From Nocardia higoensis NBRC 100133 (GTDB taxonomy: Bacteria; Actinomycetota; Actinomycetes; Mycobacteriales; Mycobacteriaceae), in the NCBI RefSeq assembly GCF_000308595.1, contig NZ_BAGA01000077.1, positions 186,001-250,000 of the forward strand: a DNA stretch of 64,000 bases, written 5' to 3'. The notes beneath the pieces are model-generated. The model did not search any database. It saw nothing but the letters and a program-made list of their open reading frames with translations, and was not told the DNA's origin. The translations under genes and the position numbers were made by a program. Positions 12,268-20,648 of this stretch are shown here, in pieces. Position 1 is the stretch's first letter, and each line of letters opens with the position of its first letter.

Positions 12268-13646
12268 GCGGTGGTGTCCGCAGGGAATTCACGTCGGTCC
12301 GCAAGCTGCGCGGCCCGCTGCTCGTGCTGGATCGGCTCTCCGGCGTGGGGTGGGACGAGTTCGCCCGAATTCGGCTCGAGGACGACACGTGGCGGTACGG
12401 CCAGGTGCTCGAGGTCGATCGCGATCTCGCCGTGGTGGAGGTGCTCGAAGGGACCAGCGGGATGGCGGCGGGCCGCACCGGCGTGGAATTCAGTGGCGAG
12501 CCCCTACAGATTCCGGTCGGAACCGGCTGGTTGGGTCGGGTGTGCAACGGGCGCGGCGAGCCTATAGACGGTGGCCCGCCCCTGCTCGCGGCCGTTCGCG
12601 CGCCGGTCTCCGGGTATCCGATCAACCCGACCTGGCGCGACCCGCCGGCCGAGCCTGTACACACCGGCGTGTCGGTGATCGACGCGCTCACCACACTCGT
12701 GCGCGGCCAGAAACTGCCGGTCTTCTCCGAGCCAGGTCTACCGCACCTCGACCTCGCCACCCAGATTGCCGCTCAATCCAGCGCCGTCGGCGAACCGTTC
12801 TCCGTAGTTTTCGCCGGTATGGGGCTGACCCACGCCGACGCGGCCCTGGTGCGCGACACGCTCGATGAACGCTCCGCCTCCGGCGAGCTGGTCCTGCTGC
12901 TCAACACCGCCGACGACCCAGCCATCGAACGGATCATCACCCCGAGAGTCGCGCTCACTGTCGCCGAGCACCTCGCCTTCACCGAGGGCAGGCACGTGCT
13001 CGTTGTGCTGACCGACATGACGAGCTACGCGGAGGCACTCCGTGAGGTTTCGGCCGCCCGCAACGAGATCCCGGCGCGCCGCGGGTACCCCGGCTACCTC
13101 TACAGCGATCTGGCCTCGCTGTACGAGCGGTGCGGCCGGATCCGGGGTAGACCCGGCTCGGTGACGATCGTGCCGGTGCTGACCATGCCCGCGGGCGACC
13201 TGACCCATCCGGTACCCGACCTGACCGGCTACATCACCGAGGGGCAGATCGTGCTCTCCGCAGCGGCTCAGGCCGCGGGCGGGTATCCACCGGTCGATCC
13301 TCTGTCGTCGCTGTCGCGGCTCATGCGGCACGGGGCCGGCCCTGGACGGACACGGCCGGATCACCTCGACGTGGCGGCCCAACTGCTGGCCGCGCTCGCG
13401 CGGGCCCGGCAGGTCCACGAGCTGGCGGATCTTGTCGGCGTGGACGCCCTGAGCCGAACCGACCAGCAGTATCTCGAGCTGGAGGGCGGCTTCCGCGCCG
13501 AGCTGGCTACGCAGCGGCGCGACGAAACTCGCAAGATCGACGACACGCTCGACCGTGCATGGCGTGTGTTGCTGCGGCTGCCGCGCCGCGAACTGTCCAT
13601 GCTGCCCGCCGCATTACTCGCGGCGCACGGAGATGAGGCCAGATGA
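12264..13646 (+). CDS. ntpB: V-type ATPase regulatory subunit B
   Basis: Non-catalytic nucleotide-binding head subunit, 460 residues. The P-loop position reads SEPGLPHLDLATQIAAQS, lacking the lysine of a working Walker A, as is normal for V-type B subunits. The family blocks GTGWLGRVCNGRGEPIDGGP, NTADDPAIERIITPR and LTDMTSYAEALREVSAARNE are present. The ATG at 12264 overlaps the A stop (ATGA). Normal length. Confidence 0.96.
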   Translation: MSGGVRREFTSVRKLRGPLLVLDRLSGVGWDEFARIRLEDDTWRYGQVLEVDRDLAVVEVLEGTSGMAAGRTGVEFSGEPLQIPVGTGWLGRVCNGRGEPIDGGPPLLAAVRAPVSGYPINPTWRDPPAEPVHTGVSVIDALTTLVRGQKLPVFSEPGLPHLDLATQIAAQSSAVGEPFSVVFAGMGLTHADAALVRDTLDERSASGELVLLLNTADDPAIERIITPRVALTVAEHLAFTEGRHVLVVLTDMTSYAEALREVSAARNEIPARRGYPGYLYSDLASLYERCGRIRGRPGSVTIVPVLTMPAGDLTHPVPDLTGYITEGQIVLSAAAQAAGGYPPVDPLSSLSRLMRHGAGPGRTRPDHLDVAAQLLAALARARQVHELADLVGVDALSRTDQQYLELEGGFRAELATQRRDETRKIDDTLDRAWRVLLRLPRRELSMLPAALLAAHGDEAR

Positions 13647-14260
13647 CAATACGCGTCCCGCCGGGCAGAGCCGGGCGGCTGTGGCTGCAGCGCAGACTCG
13701 CGACCGCCACCGGTGCCACGACCTTGCTGGAGCAGAAGCTACGAACTCTCCAAAAGGAAGAGCGCAGGCTGCGACTGCGGGCCCAGCGCACCGCCGAGTG
13801 GTGGAGCACGTCCGCATCCGAGGCCGACTGCTGGCTGGTGCGCGCGCGGCTGGCATGCGGTGACCGCGCGATCCGGCTCGCGACCACCGCTGAGCCGGCG
13901 GACGTGACCATCAGATGGACGACCTCGATGGGCGCCAGCTACCCCGTCGAGGGTGCTGTCACACCACCGCGTGACCCTGCGGGGGTCGTTGTCGTAGCGG
14001 GTGGTGCGGTGGTCCGGGCCGAAGCAGCACTGCGGGAGGCACTGCTGGCCGGAGTATCGCACGCGATCGCGACCGAGGCACTGCGAGTGGTGCAACGCGA
14101 GATCGCCACGACCCGGCAGTGTGTTCGGTCGCTCGACCGGTGCTGGATCCCCGAACTGTCGCGTGCCCTCGCGACACTGGATCTCGCGCTCGAAGAACAG
14201 GACAGGGCCGAGGGGCTGGCCTGCAGGCGGGCCGTGCACAACACGGAGGAAGCTCGATGA
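13643..14260 (+). CDS. ntpD: V-type ATPase subunit D (central rotor shaft)
   Basis: 205 residues. The start, RVPPGRAGRLWLQRRLATA, matches the conserved N-terminus of subunit D, whose two long antiparallel helices form the rotor shaft inside the A3B3 head. The long N- and C-terminal helices flank a beta-rich middle (residues 85-120). The ATG overlaps the B stop; its own stop overlaps the start of a ruined universal-stress-protein gene, showing that the operon once continued. All nine structural subunits of a minimal A/V-ATPase are therefore present. Confidence 0.92.
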   Translation: MTIRVPPGRAGRLWLQRRLATATGATTLLEQKLRTLQKEERRLRLRAQRTAEWWSTSASEADCWLVRARLACGDRAIRLATTAEPADVTIRWTTSMGASYPVEGAVTPPRDPAGVVVVAGGAVVRAEAALREALLAGVSHAIATEALRVVQREIATTRQCVRSLDRCWIPELSRALATLDLALEEQDRAEGLACRRAVHNTEEAR

Positions 14261-14341
14261 TCCGCCGAATCCTGTTGCCCGTCGACGACTCGGCAGCCGG
14301 GCTCGCCGCTGACCAGACCGCCGGAACTTGTCGCCGCCAGC
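14257..14341 (+). pseudogene. Truncated universal stress protein (UspA) start
   Basis: An ATG overlapping the subunit D stop by 4 nt opens a frame reading MIRRILLPVDDSAAGLAA, the standard first strand and phosphate loop of a UspA domain. After about 19 codons the similarity ends abruptly and the sequence passes into mobile-element debris. I interpret it as the tenth gene of the V-ATPase operon, cut off by insertion. Confidence 0.6.
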
Positions 14342-14429
14342 GTGGCCACCGTGCAAGTAGTGAGGACGCTGGTGTCGAGGCGGGTGTATCCCCTGCGGTG
14401 GGAAGCTGCTGGTTCCGCGAATCTGGTGG

Positions 14430-14640
14430 AGCATCACTGTCGCCCTGTGCAATTCACTTCTCGCGGGTATCTGTCTTTCGTCGAGCGGGAGGAGATCGCG
14501 GTCTTGCATGCTCGCGGTTTCGGCGTTCGCCGGATCGCGGGCCTTATGGGCCGTTCGCCGCCGACGATCTCGTGGGAGCTACGACGCAACGCGGCAACTC
14601 GGGGTGGGATCCTGCTCTGGTGGCGGATTTCACCGAAGCG
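14430..14640 (+). pseudogene. IS30-family transposase fragment (helix-turn-helix region)
   Basis: One frame reads YLSFVEREEIAVLHARGFGV, then RRIAGLMGRSPPTISWELRR and NAATRGG. This is the N-terminal DNA-binding domain of IS30-family transposases (AEREEI...IA..LGRSPSTVSRELRRN). The DDE catalytic domain is absent and the frame is lost within 20 codons. I see no terminal inverted repeats, so it is a remnant and not an intact element. Confidence 0.6.
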
Positions 14641-14648
14641 CAGCTCCG

Positions 14649-14790
14649 ATGACGGAGGAGAAACTCGCTCGCCATGTGGCCGCGATCGAGGCCGGGGTCG
14701 ATCCGAAGGCTTTGGTCGCGGCGATGACCACCGCCCAAGCCGAGACAGATTCGTCTCGAGCTCTGGAGTTGGAAGTGCGCTACCACCCTG
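14649..14790 (+). pseudogene. Serine-recombinase C-terminal fragment
   Basis: A frame beginning MTEEKLARHVAAIEAGVDPK and continuing ALVAAMTTAQAE resembles the C-terminal helical region of large serine recombinases of actinomycete mobile elements (the ..LDAGVDP..V....AQAE pattern). No resolvase catalytic domain is present. It lies between the IS30 scrap and the 3' end of tRNA-Leu, a common integration point. Confidence 0.4.
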
Positions 14791-14816
14791 GCAAGCGGTG
14801 CGCGATCGTTGGCGTC

Positions 14817-14830
14817 ACCCCTTGTGGGGT
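14817..14830 (-). terminator. Short hairpin downstream of tRNA-Leu
   Basis: ACCCC-TTGT-GGGGT forms a 5-bp stem about 10 nt beyond the tRNA 3' end on the minus strand. It is a plausible weak tRNA terminator; there is no T-tract. Confidence 0.3.
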
Positions 14831-14839
14831 TGGCACTGG

Positions 14840-14923
14840 TGTCCGAAGGGGGACTTGAACCCCCACGCCCTATACGGGCACTAGCACCTCAAGCTAGCGC
14901 GTCTGCCATTCCGCCACCCGGAC
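14840..14923 (-). tRNA. tRNA-Leu (anticodon GAG)
   Basis: Read on the minus strand, the 84 nt fold into a class II tRNA. The acceptor stem GTCCGGG pairs with TTCGGAC; the D-arm contains GGCGGAATGGCAGACGC; the anticodon stem CTAGC/GCTAG encloses loop TTGAGGT, giving anticodon GAG; a long variable arm (TGCCCGTATAGGGCG) and T-arm GGGGGTTCAAGTCCCCC follow. The 3' CCA is not encoded. Its 3' end faces recombinase debris. Confidence 0.95.
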
Positions 14924-15024
14924 TCGTGCTGTGTTCAGTTGTGCCGCCCCACCGGGGCGGGTGCACCAAGATCATAGACATCGAACCCGGGGGAACACCA
15001 AATCGCGATCCGGGTGGGCGGTGG

Positions 15025-16020
15025 TCAGGGATGGGTGAAGGTGAGGAATTCGGCGGGCGTTCGGCGCGGGGTCGGTTCGTGGGGTGCGGCATCGGGGGCG
15101 GAGCCGATGCGGACCAGCACTTGCGGAATACCTTCGCGCCCGGCGAGATTCGCGACGATCTGACGTGTGGCGGGGGATTCGGTGATGTGGGTGATGGGAC
15201 AGGTGGACAGACCGGCGGCGGTGCATTCGAGCAGGATCGCCGAGAGCGCTTCACCGGCGTGCAGCCAGGAGTACGGGGTGTCGCCCGCGGTGCTGAGCAC
15301 GACCAGGGCGGCGCTGTCTTCGAGGTCCGCACGGCGGGTGGATTCGCCGGAGGCCGGGAAGGCGCGTCCCGACGGGACCCGGGATGCCTCCTCCTCGGAG
15401 GCCAGCGCGTGCGCGGGAATGCCGTAGGGCGCTTGCTCGTGACCGGTCCACCAGCGCAGTTCGGCCTGATAGGGCATGTCGTAGTGGCGCAGGGCGGTCG
15501 AGTGTTCGGCGGTGGACGCCAGGCGGTCGGGGGCGGACTCGTCGAGGACGGCGAGGGTGACGTCGTGCGGGTCGGCGAGTTTGCGCGCCGTGCGGACGAT
15601 GCTCACCAGGTCGGCGGGGGTGTTCAGCGGCAGCCGGTCGGTCCAGCGCTGCTCGATCGCCTGGGCGCGGGCGCGTACGCCGGGCGGCGGGTCGGGCCAG
15701 GGGCGGAAGGTGAGGGTGGCGAGGTGTTCGGGGTCGGCCGAGGGCGGGAAGCGGTCGACGTCGGTGCGCCAGCCCGCGGCGGCGAAGGCGGTGCGCGCGT
15801 GGTGCAGCATCGCGCCACAGCTGATGACCAGCTGCCTGCCGTGCGGGTCGGTGGCCGTGAGGTGTCGCTCGTCGTCACGGAACAGGCGTAGTTCGCCGCC
15901 GCCGAATTCCCACCGCCACGGCTGGGTGTTGTGGATCGACGGCGCGCGCGAGGCGCGGGCCATGACAGCGAACACGGTCGGCTGGTCGGGGACCGGGAGC
16001 TCGGCGCGATGATCGGTCAT
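15025..16020 (-). CDS. Acg-family FMN-binding nitroreductase-like protein
   Basis: 331 residues of the Acg family (mycobacterial Rv2032-like), a duplicated nitroreductase fold that binds and buries FMN. Visible features are the N-terminal RASRAPSIHNTQPWRWEF block, the mid-protein LRHYDMPYQAELRWWTGH segment, and the C-terminal LHAGEALSAILLECTAAGL helix. In mycobacteria such genes belong to the DosR dormancy regulon; a neighbouring universal stress gene fits that setting. Biochemical activity is uncertain because Acg proteins often lack usable nitroreductase activity. ATG start; the upstream gap to the stress protein is 114 nt. Confidence 0.88.
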   Translation of the reverse strand: MTDHRAELPVPDQPTVFAVMARASRAPSIHNTQPWRWEFGGGELRLFRDDERHLTATDPHGRQLVISCGAMLHHARTAFAAAGWRTDVDRFPPSADPEHLATLTFRPWPDPPPGVRARAQAIEQRWTDRLPLNTPADLVSIVRTARKLADPHDVTLAVLDESAPDRLASTAEHSTALRHYDMPYQAELRWWTGHEQAPYGIPAHALASEEEASRVPSGRAFPASGESTRRADLEDSAALVVLSTAGDTPYSWLHAGEALSAILLECTAAGLSTCPITHITESPATRQIVANLAGREGIPQVLVRIGSAPDAAPHEPTPRRTPAEFLTFTHP

Positions 16021-16134
16021 AGCCCCAGTGTGGTCCCCTGATGCGCGTCTGAACAGGGGCGATCGGCTATTCGATGGGACGGGGTGGCGGTGGGGCCCGG
16101 CGATAGGTGGCCGTCGGCTCTTGCGACGGCGCTC

Positions 16135-17052
16135 TCAGCGGTCGTGCGCGACGAGAACAGGGCAATGTGCGCGCTGGATCATCGCATTGGTGGTGGAGCC
16201 GAGCGGCAGGCCGGGGAAACCGCCGCGGCCGCGCGCGCCGACCACGAGCAGTTGCGCCGTCTTCGACCACATCAAGAGGTGATGACGCGCCCCGCAGCGA
16301 TAGACGTACTGCTCGACGGCGACTTCGGGGTACTTCTCCCGCCACCCCGCCAGCCCTTCCCCCAGCAGGGTCAGCGCGGCGGCTTCCGTCTCGGGCGGGG
16401 TCGTCTCCTCGATCGCCTCGTCCAGCTCGCCGAACGGCAGATCGCTCCAGGCGTGTACGGCGACCAGGGGACAGCCGCGTTCGCTCGCCTCGGCGAATGC
16501 CGCCTCCACGGCGCGGTGGCCGGCGAGCCCGCCCCGGTGATCGGCGTCGATGCCGACGACCACCGGTCCCGAGCCGTCGTCACGGCGGCTGAACTCCGCG
16601 TCGCGGACCACGACGACCGCCCCCGTGGCATGACCGGCGACCGCGAGCAGGGTCGAGCCGAGATGGGTGGCCGCGCCGCCGGTGCCCGTCGCGCCGAGGA
16701 CGAACAGGTGAGCGGTGGGGGACCGGCCGATCAGCGCACGGGCCGCGCCGCCGTCCAGCAGGGCGGTCTCGATGAGCACCTCGGGCTCGACGCGACGGGC
16801 GATCGCGGCGGCGCTCAGCAACCGCTCGACCCCGCGCTCGCGTACCGTGCGGATGGCGACGGCGCCGGGATCGGTGAGCAGATCGTGGGCGGTGTCGATC
16901 TCGAGCGCGTGCACCAGCGCCAGCCGCCGGTCGCGTCGCACGGCCTCCGTGGCCGCCCAGCGCACCGCGCGCTCGCTGCCCACCGAACCGTCCACCCCCA
17001 CGACGACGGCGGATCGGCTCCGGTTCGGATCGAGCGCGTGAGGAACAGACAT
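16135..17052 (-). CDS. Tandem-domain universal stress protein
   Basis: 305 residues with two UspA domains. Domain 1 begins SAVVVGVDGSVGSERAVRWA and ends near LFVLGATGTGGAATHLGSTL; domain 2 begins VVVGIDADHRGGLAGHRAVE and ends LLVVGARGRGGFPGLPLGST. The G-x2-G-x9-G(S/T) loops in both domains indicate ATP binding. I chose the ATG at 17052 (MSVPHALD) because an AAAGGG-type ribosome-binding site precedes it; a start 17 codons upstream is possible. In mycobacteria, tandem Usps of this type act in the hypoxia response. A DosR-like box lies ~100 nt upstream. Confidence 0.93.
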   Translation of the reverse strand: MSVPHALDPNRSRSAVVVGVDGSVGSERAVRWAATEAVRRDRRLALVHALEIDTAHDLLTDPGAVAIRTVRERGVERLLSAAAIARRVEPEVLIETALLDGGAARALIGRSPTAHLFVLGATGTGGAATHLGSTLLAVAGHATGAVVVVRDAEFSRRDDGSGPVVVGIDADHRGGLAGHRAVEAAFAEASERGCPLVAVHAWSDLPFGELDEAIEETTPPETEAAALTLLGEGLAGWREKYPEVAVEQYVYRCGARHHLLMWSKTAQLLVVGARGRGGFPGLPLGSTTNAMIQRAHCPVLVAHDR

Positions 17053-17151
17053 CGCGATGCCCTTTCGATGCTGCGGGACCGTGGAACCTGCCCGCACCGC
17101 CACCGCGATCGGGTCTGCGACGATTCTGTGGTGCGAAAGGGCTGCGGGGAA

Positions 17152-17165
17152 CGGACTTTCGGTCC
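17152..17165 (-). promoter_or_regulatory. Candidate DosR/DevR-like box upstream of the universal stress gene
   Basis: CGGACTTTCGGTCC matches the pattern GGGACTTnnGnCCC with two mismatches at 11 fixed positions and is itself palindromic (GGAC...GTCC). It lies ~100 nt upstream of the stress-protein ATG, the same spacing as the box before the V-ATPase operon. Confidence 0.3.
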
Positions 17166-17226
17166 CGGGCCGCGGGGCTTTGGGCCTCGATCCGTCACCG
17201 TGACACGCCGGGGACGCGCGAGGGAT

Positions 17227-17616
17227 TCAGTGGTGCGGGGGCTCCCCGGTGACGATGTGGTCCGCGTGGTTGAGGCCCTCTTCGACCAGCCGGGTGACAT
17301 GCCCGCCGCGCAGCCGGTAGATCACGCGCCGGCCTTCGCGGCGGGTGTCGACCAGTCCGGTGAACCGCAGCTTCGCCAGATGCTGGCTGACCGCGGTGCG
17401 GGAGGCGCCGCAGGCATCGACCAAGGCGGTGACATCGGCTTCGCCGTGGGTGAGCAGCCAGAGCAGGTGCAGCCGGGTGGGATCGGCGAGCATCTGGAAG
17501 ATGCCGGTGGCCGCGTCGAGCCGGCTGGGGTCGGGCGAAACCGGGTGTTGCAGACTGGCCTCGGGTTCGGATGGTCGGCTCGCCACATGCTCGGCCATCG
17601 CCCTCACCACTCTCAT
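17227..17616 (-). CDS. ArsR-family winged-helix repressor
   Basis: 129 residues. The central segment FQMLADPTRLHLLWLLTHGE followed by ACGASRTAVSQHLAKLR and the wing DTRREGRRVIYRL is a standard ArsR DNA-binding domain. The metal-binding ELCVCDL-type motif of SmtB/ArsR sensors is absent; a lone cysteine (Cys69) sits in helix 3, so the ligand may not be a metal. His residues cluster at the C-terminus. The ATG at 17616 overlaps the stop of the upstream MFS gene (ATGA); another ATG lies six codons in. Co-transcription with the transporter suggests it regulates that exporter. Confidence 0.9.
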   Translation of the reverse strand: MRVVRAMAEHVASRPSEPEASLQHPVSPDPSRLDAATGIFQMLADPTRLHLLWLLTHGEADVTALVDACGASRTAVSQHLAKLRFTGLVDTRREGRRVIYRLRGGHVTRLVEEGLNHADHIVTGEPPHH

Positions 17617-18875
17617 CGCATCACCGGCGCCGCTTTCGAGGGCCGGTCCGCCGGCACTGTGCGCACGGCGGCAGTTGTTGCGAGTGTAGCGACCAGGGCC
17701 GACGCGCTCGCCGCGATACCCGGCCCGGCGTGTGTGCCGAGCCAGCCGGCGAGCGGGTAGGTGAGCAGGAAACAGGCGTGTGACAACGAGAATTGCGCGG
17801 TGAAGACGCTGGGCAGTTCCCGCTCGGTGCATTCGGAACGCAACAGGCGCGCGGCAGGAGTGTTGACCGCCGAGGTTCCCATGCCGAGTGCCGCCCAGCA
17901 CAGGCCCAACGCCGCCCAGCCCACCGCCGGCCCCGGGTCCGCCGCGAGCCATGCGGCCGTCACGAGCAGGGCCGCCGAGATCAGCACGCAGCCGGCGAGC
18001 ATCAGCGTCCGGTCCGCCGTCACGGTCAGCAGTCGCGGCACGACCAGCGCGACACCCATCGAACCGGCGCCGTAGCAGGCCAGCGCGATCGCCACGGCGC
18101 TGTCGGACCCGCCGAGGACATCGCGCACGACGACGACGGTGCCGACCACCACCAGTGCGGTCCCCGCCGCCACGACCATGTTCATCGCCAGCAACCGGCG
18201 CAGAGCCGTCCGTGACAGCATGAGGCGAGAGCCGGCCAGGATGCGGTCGATCAGGGGGTCGGGCCGATCGAGAGGCGCCCGGACCGGCAGCGCGGTCGTC
18301 ACCACCAGAAGTGCGGAGAAGCCGAATCCGGCGACGGTGCCCAGGAACAGCCAGTGGTAGCCCATCACCGTCAGCAGGAGCGCGGCCAGTAGCGGGGAGA
18401 ACAGCGCCTCCAGGTCGTAGGCCAGCCGGGACAGCGACAGCGCTCGCGTGTAGTCCCGCTCGTCGGGCAGCACCGAAGGAATCATGGATTGGAACGCGGG
18501 CGTGAACGTCGCCGAGGCCGCCTGGAGGACGAAGATCAGCACATAGATCTGCCAGACCTCCGACACCGCGGGCAGCAGCAACGCGACAGTCGCCCGCACC
18601 GCATCGGCGGTGACCAGAACCGTGCGCCGAGGCAACCGTTCGGTGAGCGCCGCGACCACCGGCGCGATACCGACATAGGCGACCATCTTGATGGCCAGGG
18701 CGGTGCCGAGTACGGCTGCCGCCGCGCTGCCGGCCAGGTCGTAGGCGAGCAACCCCAGCGCGACCGTCAGCAGCCCGGTTCCGACCAGTGCGACGACCTG
18801 GGCCGTGAACAGCCGCCGGAACACCGGTTGGTGCAGAACGGCCCGTATGTCGCCGGCCCCGTTGCTTCGATCCAC
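17613..18875 (-). CDS. MFS transporter (drug/solute exporter)
   Basis: 420 residues with about 12 hydrophobic spans and the inter-helix signature VVAALTERLPRRTVLVTADA (MFS motif A type) after span 2. It resembles the small-molecule exporters (MFS_3/EntS-like) that pair with ArsR regulators in actinobacteria. It is first in a two-gene unit with the ArsR gene, overlapping by 4 nt. A duplicated GTGCGCAC palindrome directly upstream is a likely operator. Substrate unknown. Confidence 0.88.
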   Translation of the reverse strand: MDRSNGAGDIRAVLHQPVFRRLFTAQVVALVGTGLLTVALGLLAYDLAGSAAAAVLGTALAIKMVAYVGIAPVVAALTERLPRRTVLVTADAVRATVALLLPAVSEVWQIYVLIFVLQAASATFTPAFQSMIPSVLPDERDYTRALSLSRLAYDLEALFSPLLAALLLTVMGYHWLFLGTVAGFGFSALLVVTTALPVRAPLDRPDPLIDRILAGSRLMLSRTALRRLLAMNMVVAAGTALVVVGTVVVVRDVLGGSDSAVAIALACYGAGSMGVALVVPRLLTVTADRTLMLAGCVLISAALLVTAAWLAADPGPAVGWAALGLCWAALGMGTSAVNTPAARLLRSECTERELPSVFTAQFSLSHACFLLTYPLAGWLGTHAGPGIAASASALVATLATTAAVRTVPADRPSKAAPVMR

Positions 18876-18887
18876 GCCACCTTCCTA

Positions 18888-18907
18888 CACGTGCGCACGT
18901 GCGCACG
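18888..18907. promoter_or_regulatory. GTGCGCAC direct/inverted repeat upstream of the MFS-arsR unit
   Basis: CACGTGCGCACGTGCGCACG contains two tandem copies of the self-complementary GTGCGCAC, so the block is both a direct and an inverted repeat. It begins 13 nt upstream of the MFS start, a position suited to an operator for the ArsR repressor. Confidence 0.45.
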
Positions 18908-18964
18908 CAATGGTCTGATTGGAGTCTGCTGCGACGCCCCATGGCCTCGCGTGCCCGCACACGG

Positions 18965-18978
18965 TAGAACTGGTTCCA
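18965..18978 (+). promoter_or_regulatory. KstR-like palindrome upstream of the SDR/enoyl-CoA hydratase pair
   Basis: TAGAACTGGTTCCA fits the KstR pattern TnnAACnnGTTnnA and differs at one position from the extended form TAGAAC-nn-GTTCTA. It lies 40 nt upstream of the SDR start. KstR is the TetR-family repressor of sterol catabolism in mycolic-acid actinobacteria. The short pattern is expected roughly once by chance in a window this size, so the extended match and the promoter location carry the argument. Confidence 0.45.
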
Positions 18979-19017
18979 GTCGGGCGGCGCCGCCCGCGAG
19001 ATCGAGAGGTTGGTCCC

Positions 19018-19788
19018 GTGGACAAGGACTCCTTCCAGAAGCTGTTCGACCTCAGCGGCCGGACCGCGATCGTCACCGGCGGCACCAGGGGCATCGGCCT
19101 TGCCATCGCCGAGGGGCTGGCGTGCGCGGGCGCGAACGTCGTGGTCGCCAGCCGCAAGCCGGAAGCGTGCGAGAAGGCCGCGGCCCGGCTGCGTGAACTG
19201 GGCGCCGAAGCGCTCGGCGTGCCGACCCATCTCGGCGAGATCGCGGCCTTGCGCGCACTGGTCGACGCCACCGTCGACCGCTTCGGCGGCATCGACATCA
19301 TTGTGAACAACGCCGCGAACGCGCTGGCGCAGCCGCTGGCGACGATGCAGCCCGAGGCGGTCGAGAAGTCCTTCGCTGTCAATGTCAACGGTCCGCTGTT
19401 CCTGGTCCAGGCCGCCCTGCCGCACCTGCGCGCCAGCGAGCACGCGGCGGTGCTCAATCTCGGATCGGTCGCCGCCCTGCAGTTCGCCGGTGCGCTGTCG
19501 ATGTATGCGGCGGGCAAGGCCGCGCTGCTGTCGTTCACCCGCTCGATGGCGGCCGAGTTCGCCGCCGACGGCATCCGCGTCAATGCCATGGCGCCCGGCG
19601 CGGTGAACACCGACATGGTGCGCAAGAACCCGCCGGAGTTCATCGAGGCGATGGCCCAGGCTCCGCTGCTGCGCCGGATCGCCGAACCCGACGAGATGGT
19701 CGGCGCCGCGCTGCTGTTGTGCTCGGACGCGGGCAGTTTCATCACCGGCCAGACCGTCCTCGTCGACGGTGGAACCGTCGCCCGCTGA
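19018..19788 (+). CDS. Short-chain dehydrogenase/reductase
   Basis: 256 residues, classical SDR. The cofactor loop TGGTRGIG is near residue 20, NNAA near 97, and the catalytic Ser/Tyr/Lys are in LGSVAAL and MYAAGKAAL. The GTG at 19018 follows a GAGAGG ribosome-binding site. A KstR-like palindrome sits 40 nt upstream and an enoyl-CoA hydratase follows after 22 nt, so the enzyme probably oxidises or reduces a hydroxyacyl intermediate in lipid or sterol breakdown. Substrate not deducible. Confidence 0.92.
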   Translation: MDKDSFQKLFDLSGRTAIVTGGTRGIGLAIAEGLACAGANVVVASRKPEACEKAAARLRELGAEALGVPTHLGEIAALRALVDATVDRFGGIDIIVNNAANALAQPLATMQPEAVEKSFAVNVNGPLFLVQAALPHLRASEHAAVLNLGSVAALQFAGALSMYAAGKAALLSFTRSMAAEFAADGIRVNAMAPGAVNTDMVRKNPPEFIEAMAQAPLLRRIAEPDEMVGAALLLCSDAGSFITGQTVLVDGGTVAR

Positions 19789-19810
19789 CCCTTCCGACAA
19801 GGAGACCACC

Positions 19811-20647
19811 GTGCCCGCACTGTCCGTCGACCGCCTGCCCTCCGGCGTCGTGGTGCTGACCATCGACCGCCCGCACCGCCGAAATGCCCTGGACAGCCAG
19901 ACCATCGCCGAACTGCATGCCGCCCTCGACGCCGTGGACGGCGACCCGGAAGTGCGCGCCCTGGTCATCACCGGGGCGGGTGCGGCGTTCAGTTCGGGGG
20001 CGGATGTGAAGGCGGACCCCGGTGACTTCACCGCCACCGGCGCCACGCCCACCGCGGCGCTGCTCGGCGCGGTGCGATCACCGGTCGGCCGGATCCTGGC
20101 GTCGCAGGAGTTGATGGCCTCGGCGTTCGAGAAGATCCACCGCCTGCGCCAGCCGGTGATCGCCGCCGTCAACGGTCCCGCGGTCGGCGGCGGCTTCGCC
20201 CTCGCGCTGGCCTGCGACATCCGCTACGCCACGCCCGCCGCCACCTTCGGGGCGGTGTTCATCCGCCACGGCATCTCCGCCTGCGACATGGGCACCAGCT
20301 ACCACCTGCCCCGGCTGGTCGGAGCCTCGCGCTCGGCCGAATTGCTGCTCACCGGAAGGGTTTTCGGTGCGGAGGAAGCCGAGCGGATCGGTCTGGTGCT
20401 GGAGACGGTCGAGTCCGGCGAATTGATCGCGCGAGCCGTCGCCAAGGCCGAGGAGATCGCCCGGAACTCGCCGCTGGCGGTGTGGATGACGAAGGAGACG
20501 ATGTGGCAGACGGTGGACGCGCCGAGCTTGCGTCACGCCCTCGACATCGAGAACCGCACCCAGGTGATGTGCAGCGCCACCGGCGATCTCGGCGCCTCCT
20601 TCGCCGCCTTCCGGGACGGCGCCACCGCGGGGTGGCAGCCGCTGTGA
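19811..20647 (+). CDS. Crotonase-family enoyl-CoA hydratase/isomerase
   Basis: 278 residues. Oxyanion-hole blocks FSSGADVK and NGPAVGGGFALALACDIRYA are clear. The two glutamates used by standard hydratases are absent (GGFALA and FGAVFIRHG at those sites), while an aspartate appears in ACDMGTSYHLPRLVG. This pattern occurs in actinobacterial EchA proteins of unknown or isomerase-like activity, so hydratase function should not be assumed. The GTG start has a strong AAGGAG 6 nt upstream. Co-transcribed with the SDR; converges on a methyltransferase with a 1-nt gap. Confidence 0.88.
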   Translation: MPALSVDRLPSGVVVLTIDRPHRRNALDSQTIAELHAALDAVDGDPEVRALVITGAGAAFSSGADVKADPGDFTATGATPTAALLGAVRSPVGRILASQELMASAFEKIHRLRQPVIAAVNGPAVGGGFALALACDIRYATPAATFGAVFIRHGISACDMGTSYHLPRLVGASRSAELLLTGRVFGAEEAERIGLVLETVESGELIARAVAKAEEIARNSPLAVWMTKETMWQTVDAPSLRHALDIENRTQVMCSATGDLGASFAAFRDGATAGWQPL

Positions 20648-20648
20648 G

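Noticed and set aside
14430..14790. Intact insertion sequence or integrative element
   Set aside because: Only fragments of transposase and recombinase; no terminal inverted repeats, no target duplication and no tRNA-end duplicate seen.
16021..16134. Possible DosR box upstream of the Acg-type gene
   Set aside because: Only a half-site (GGGGACCA) is visible; the second half does not match.
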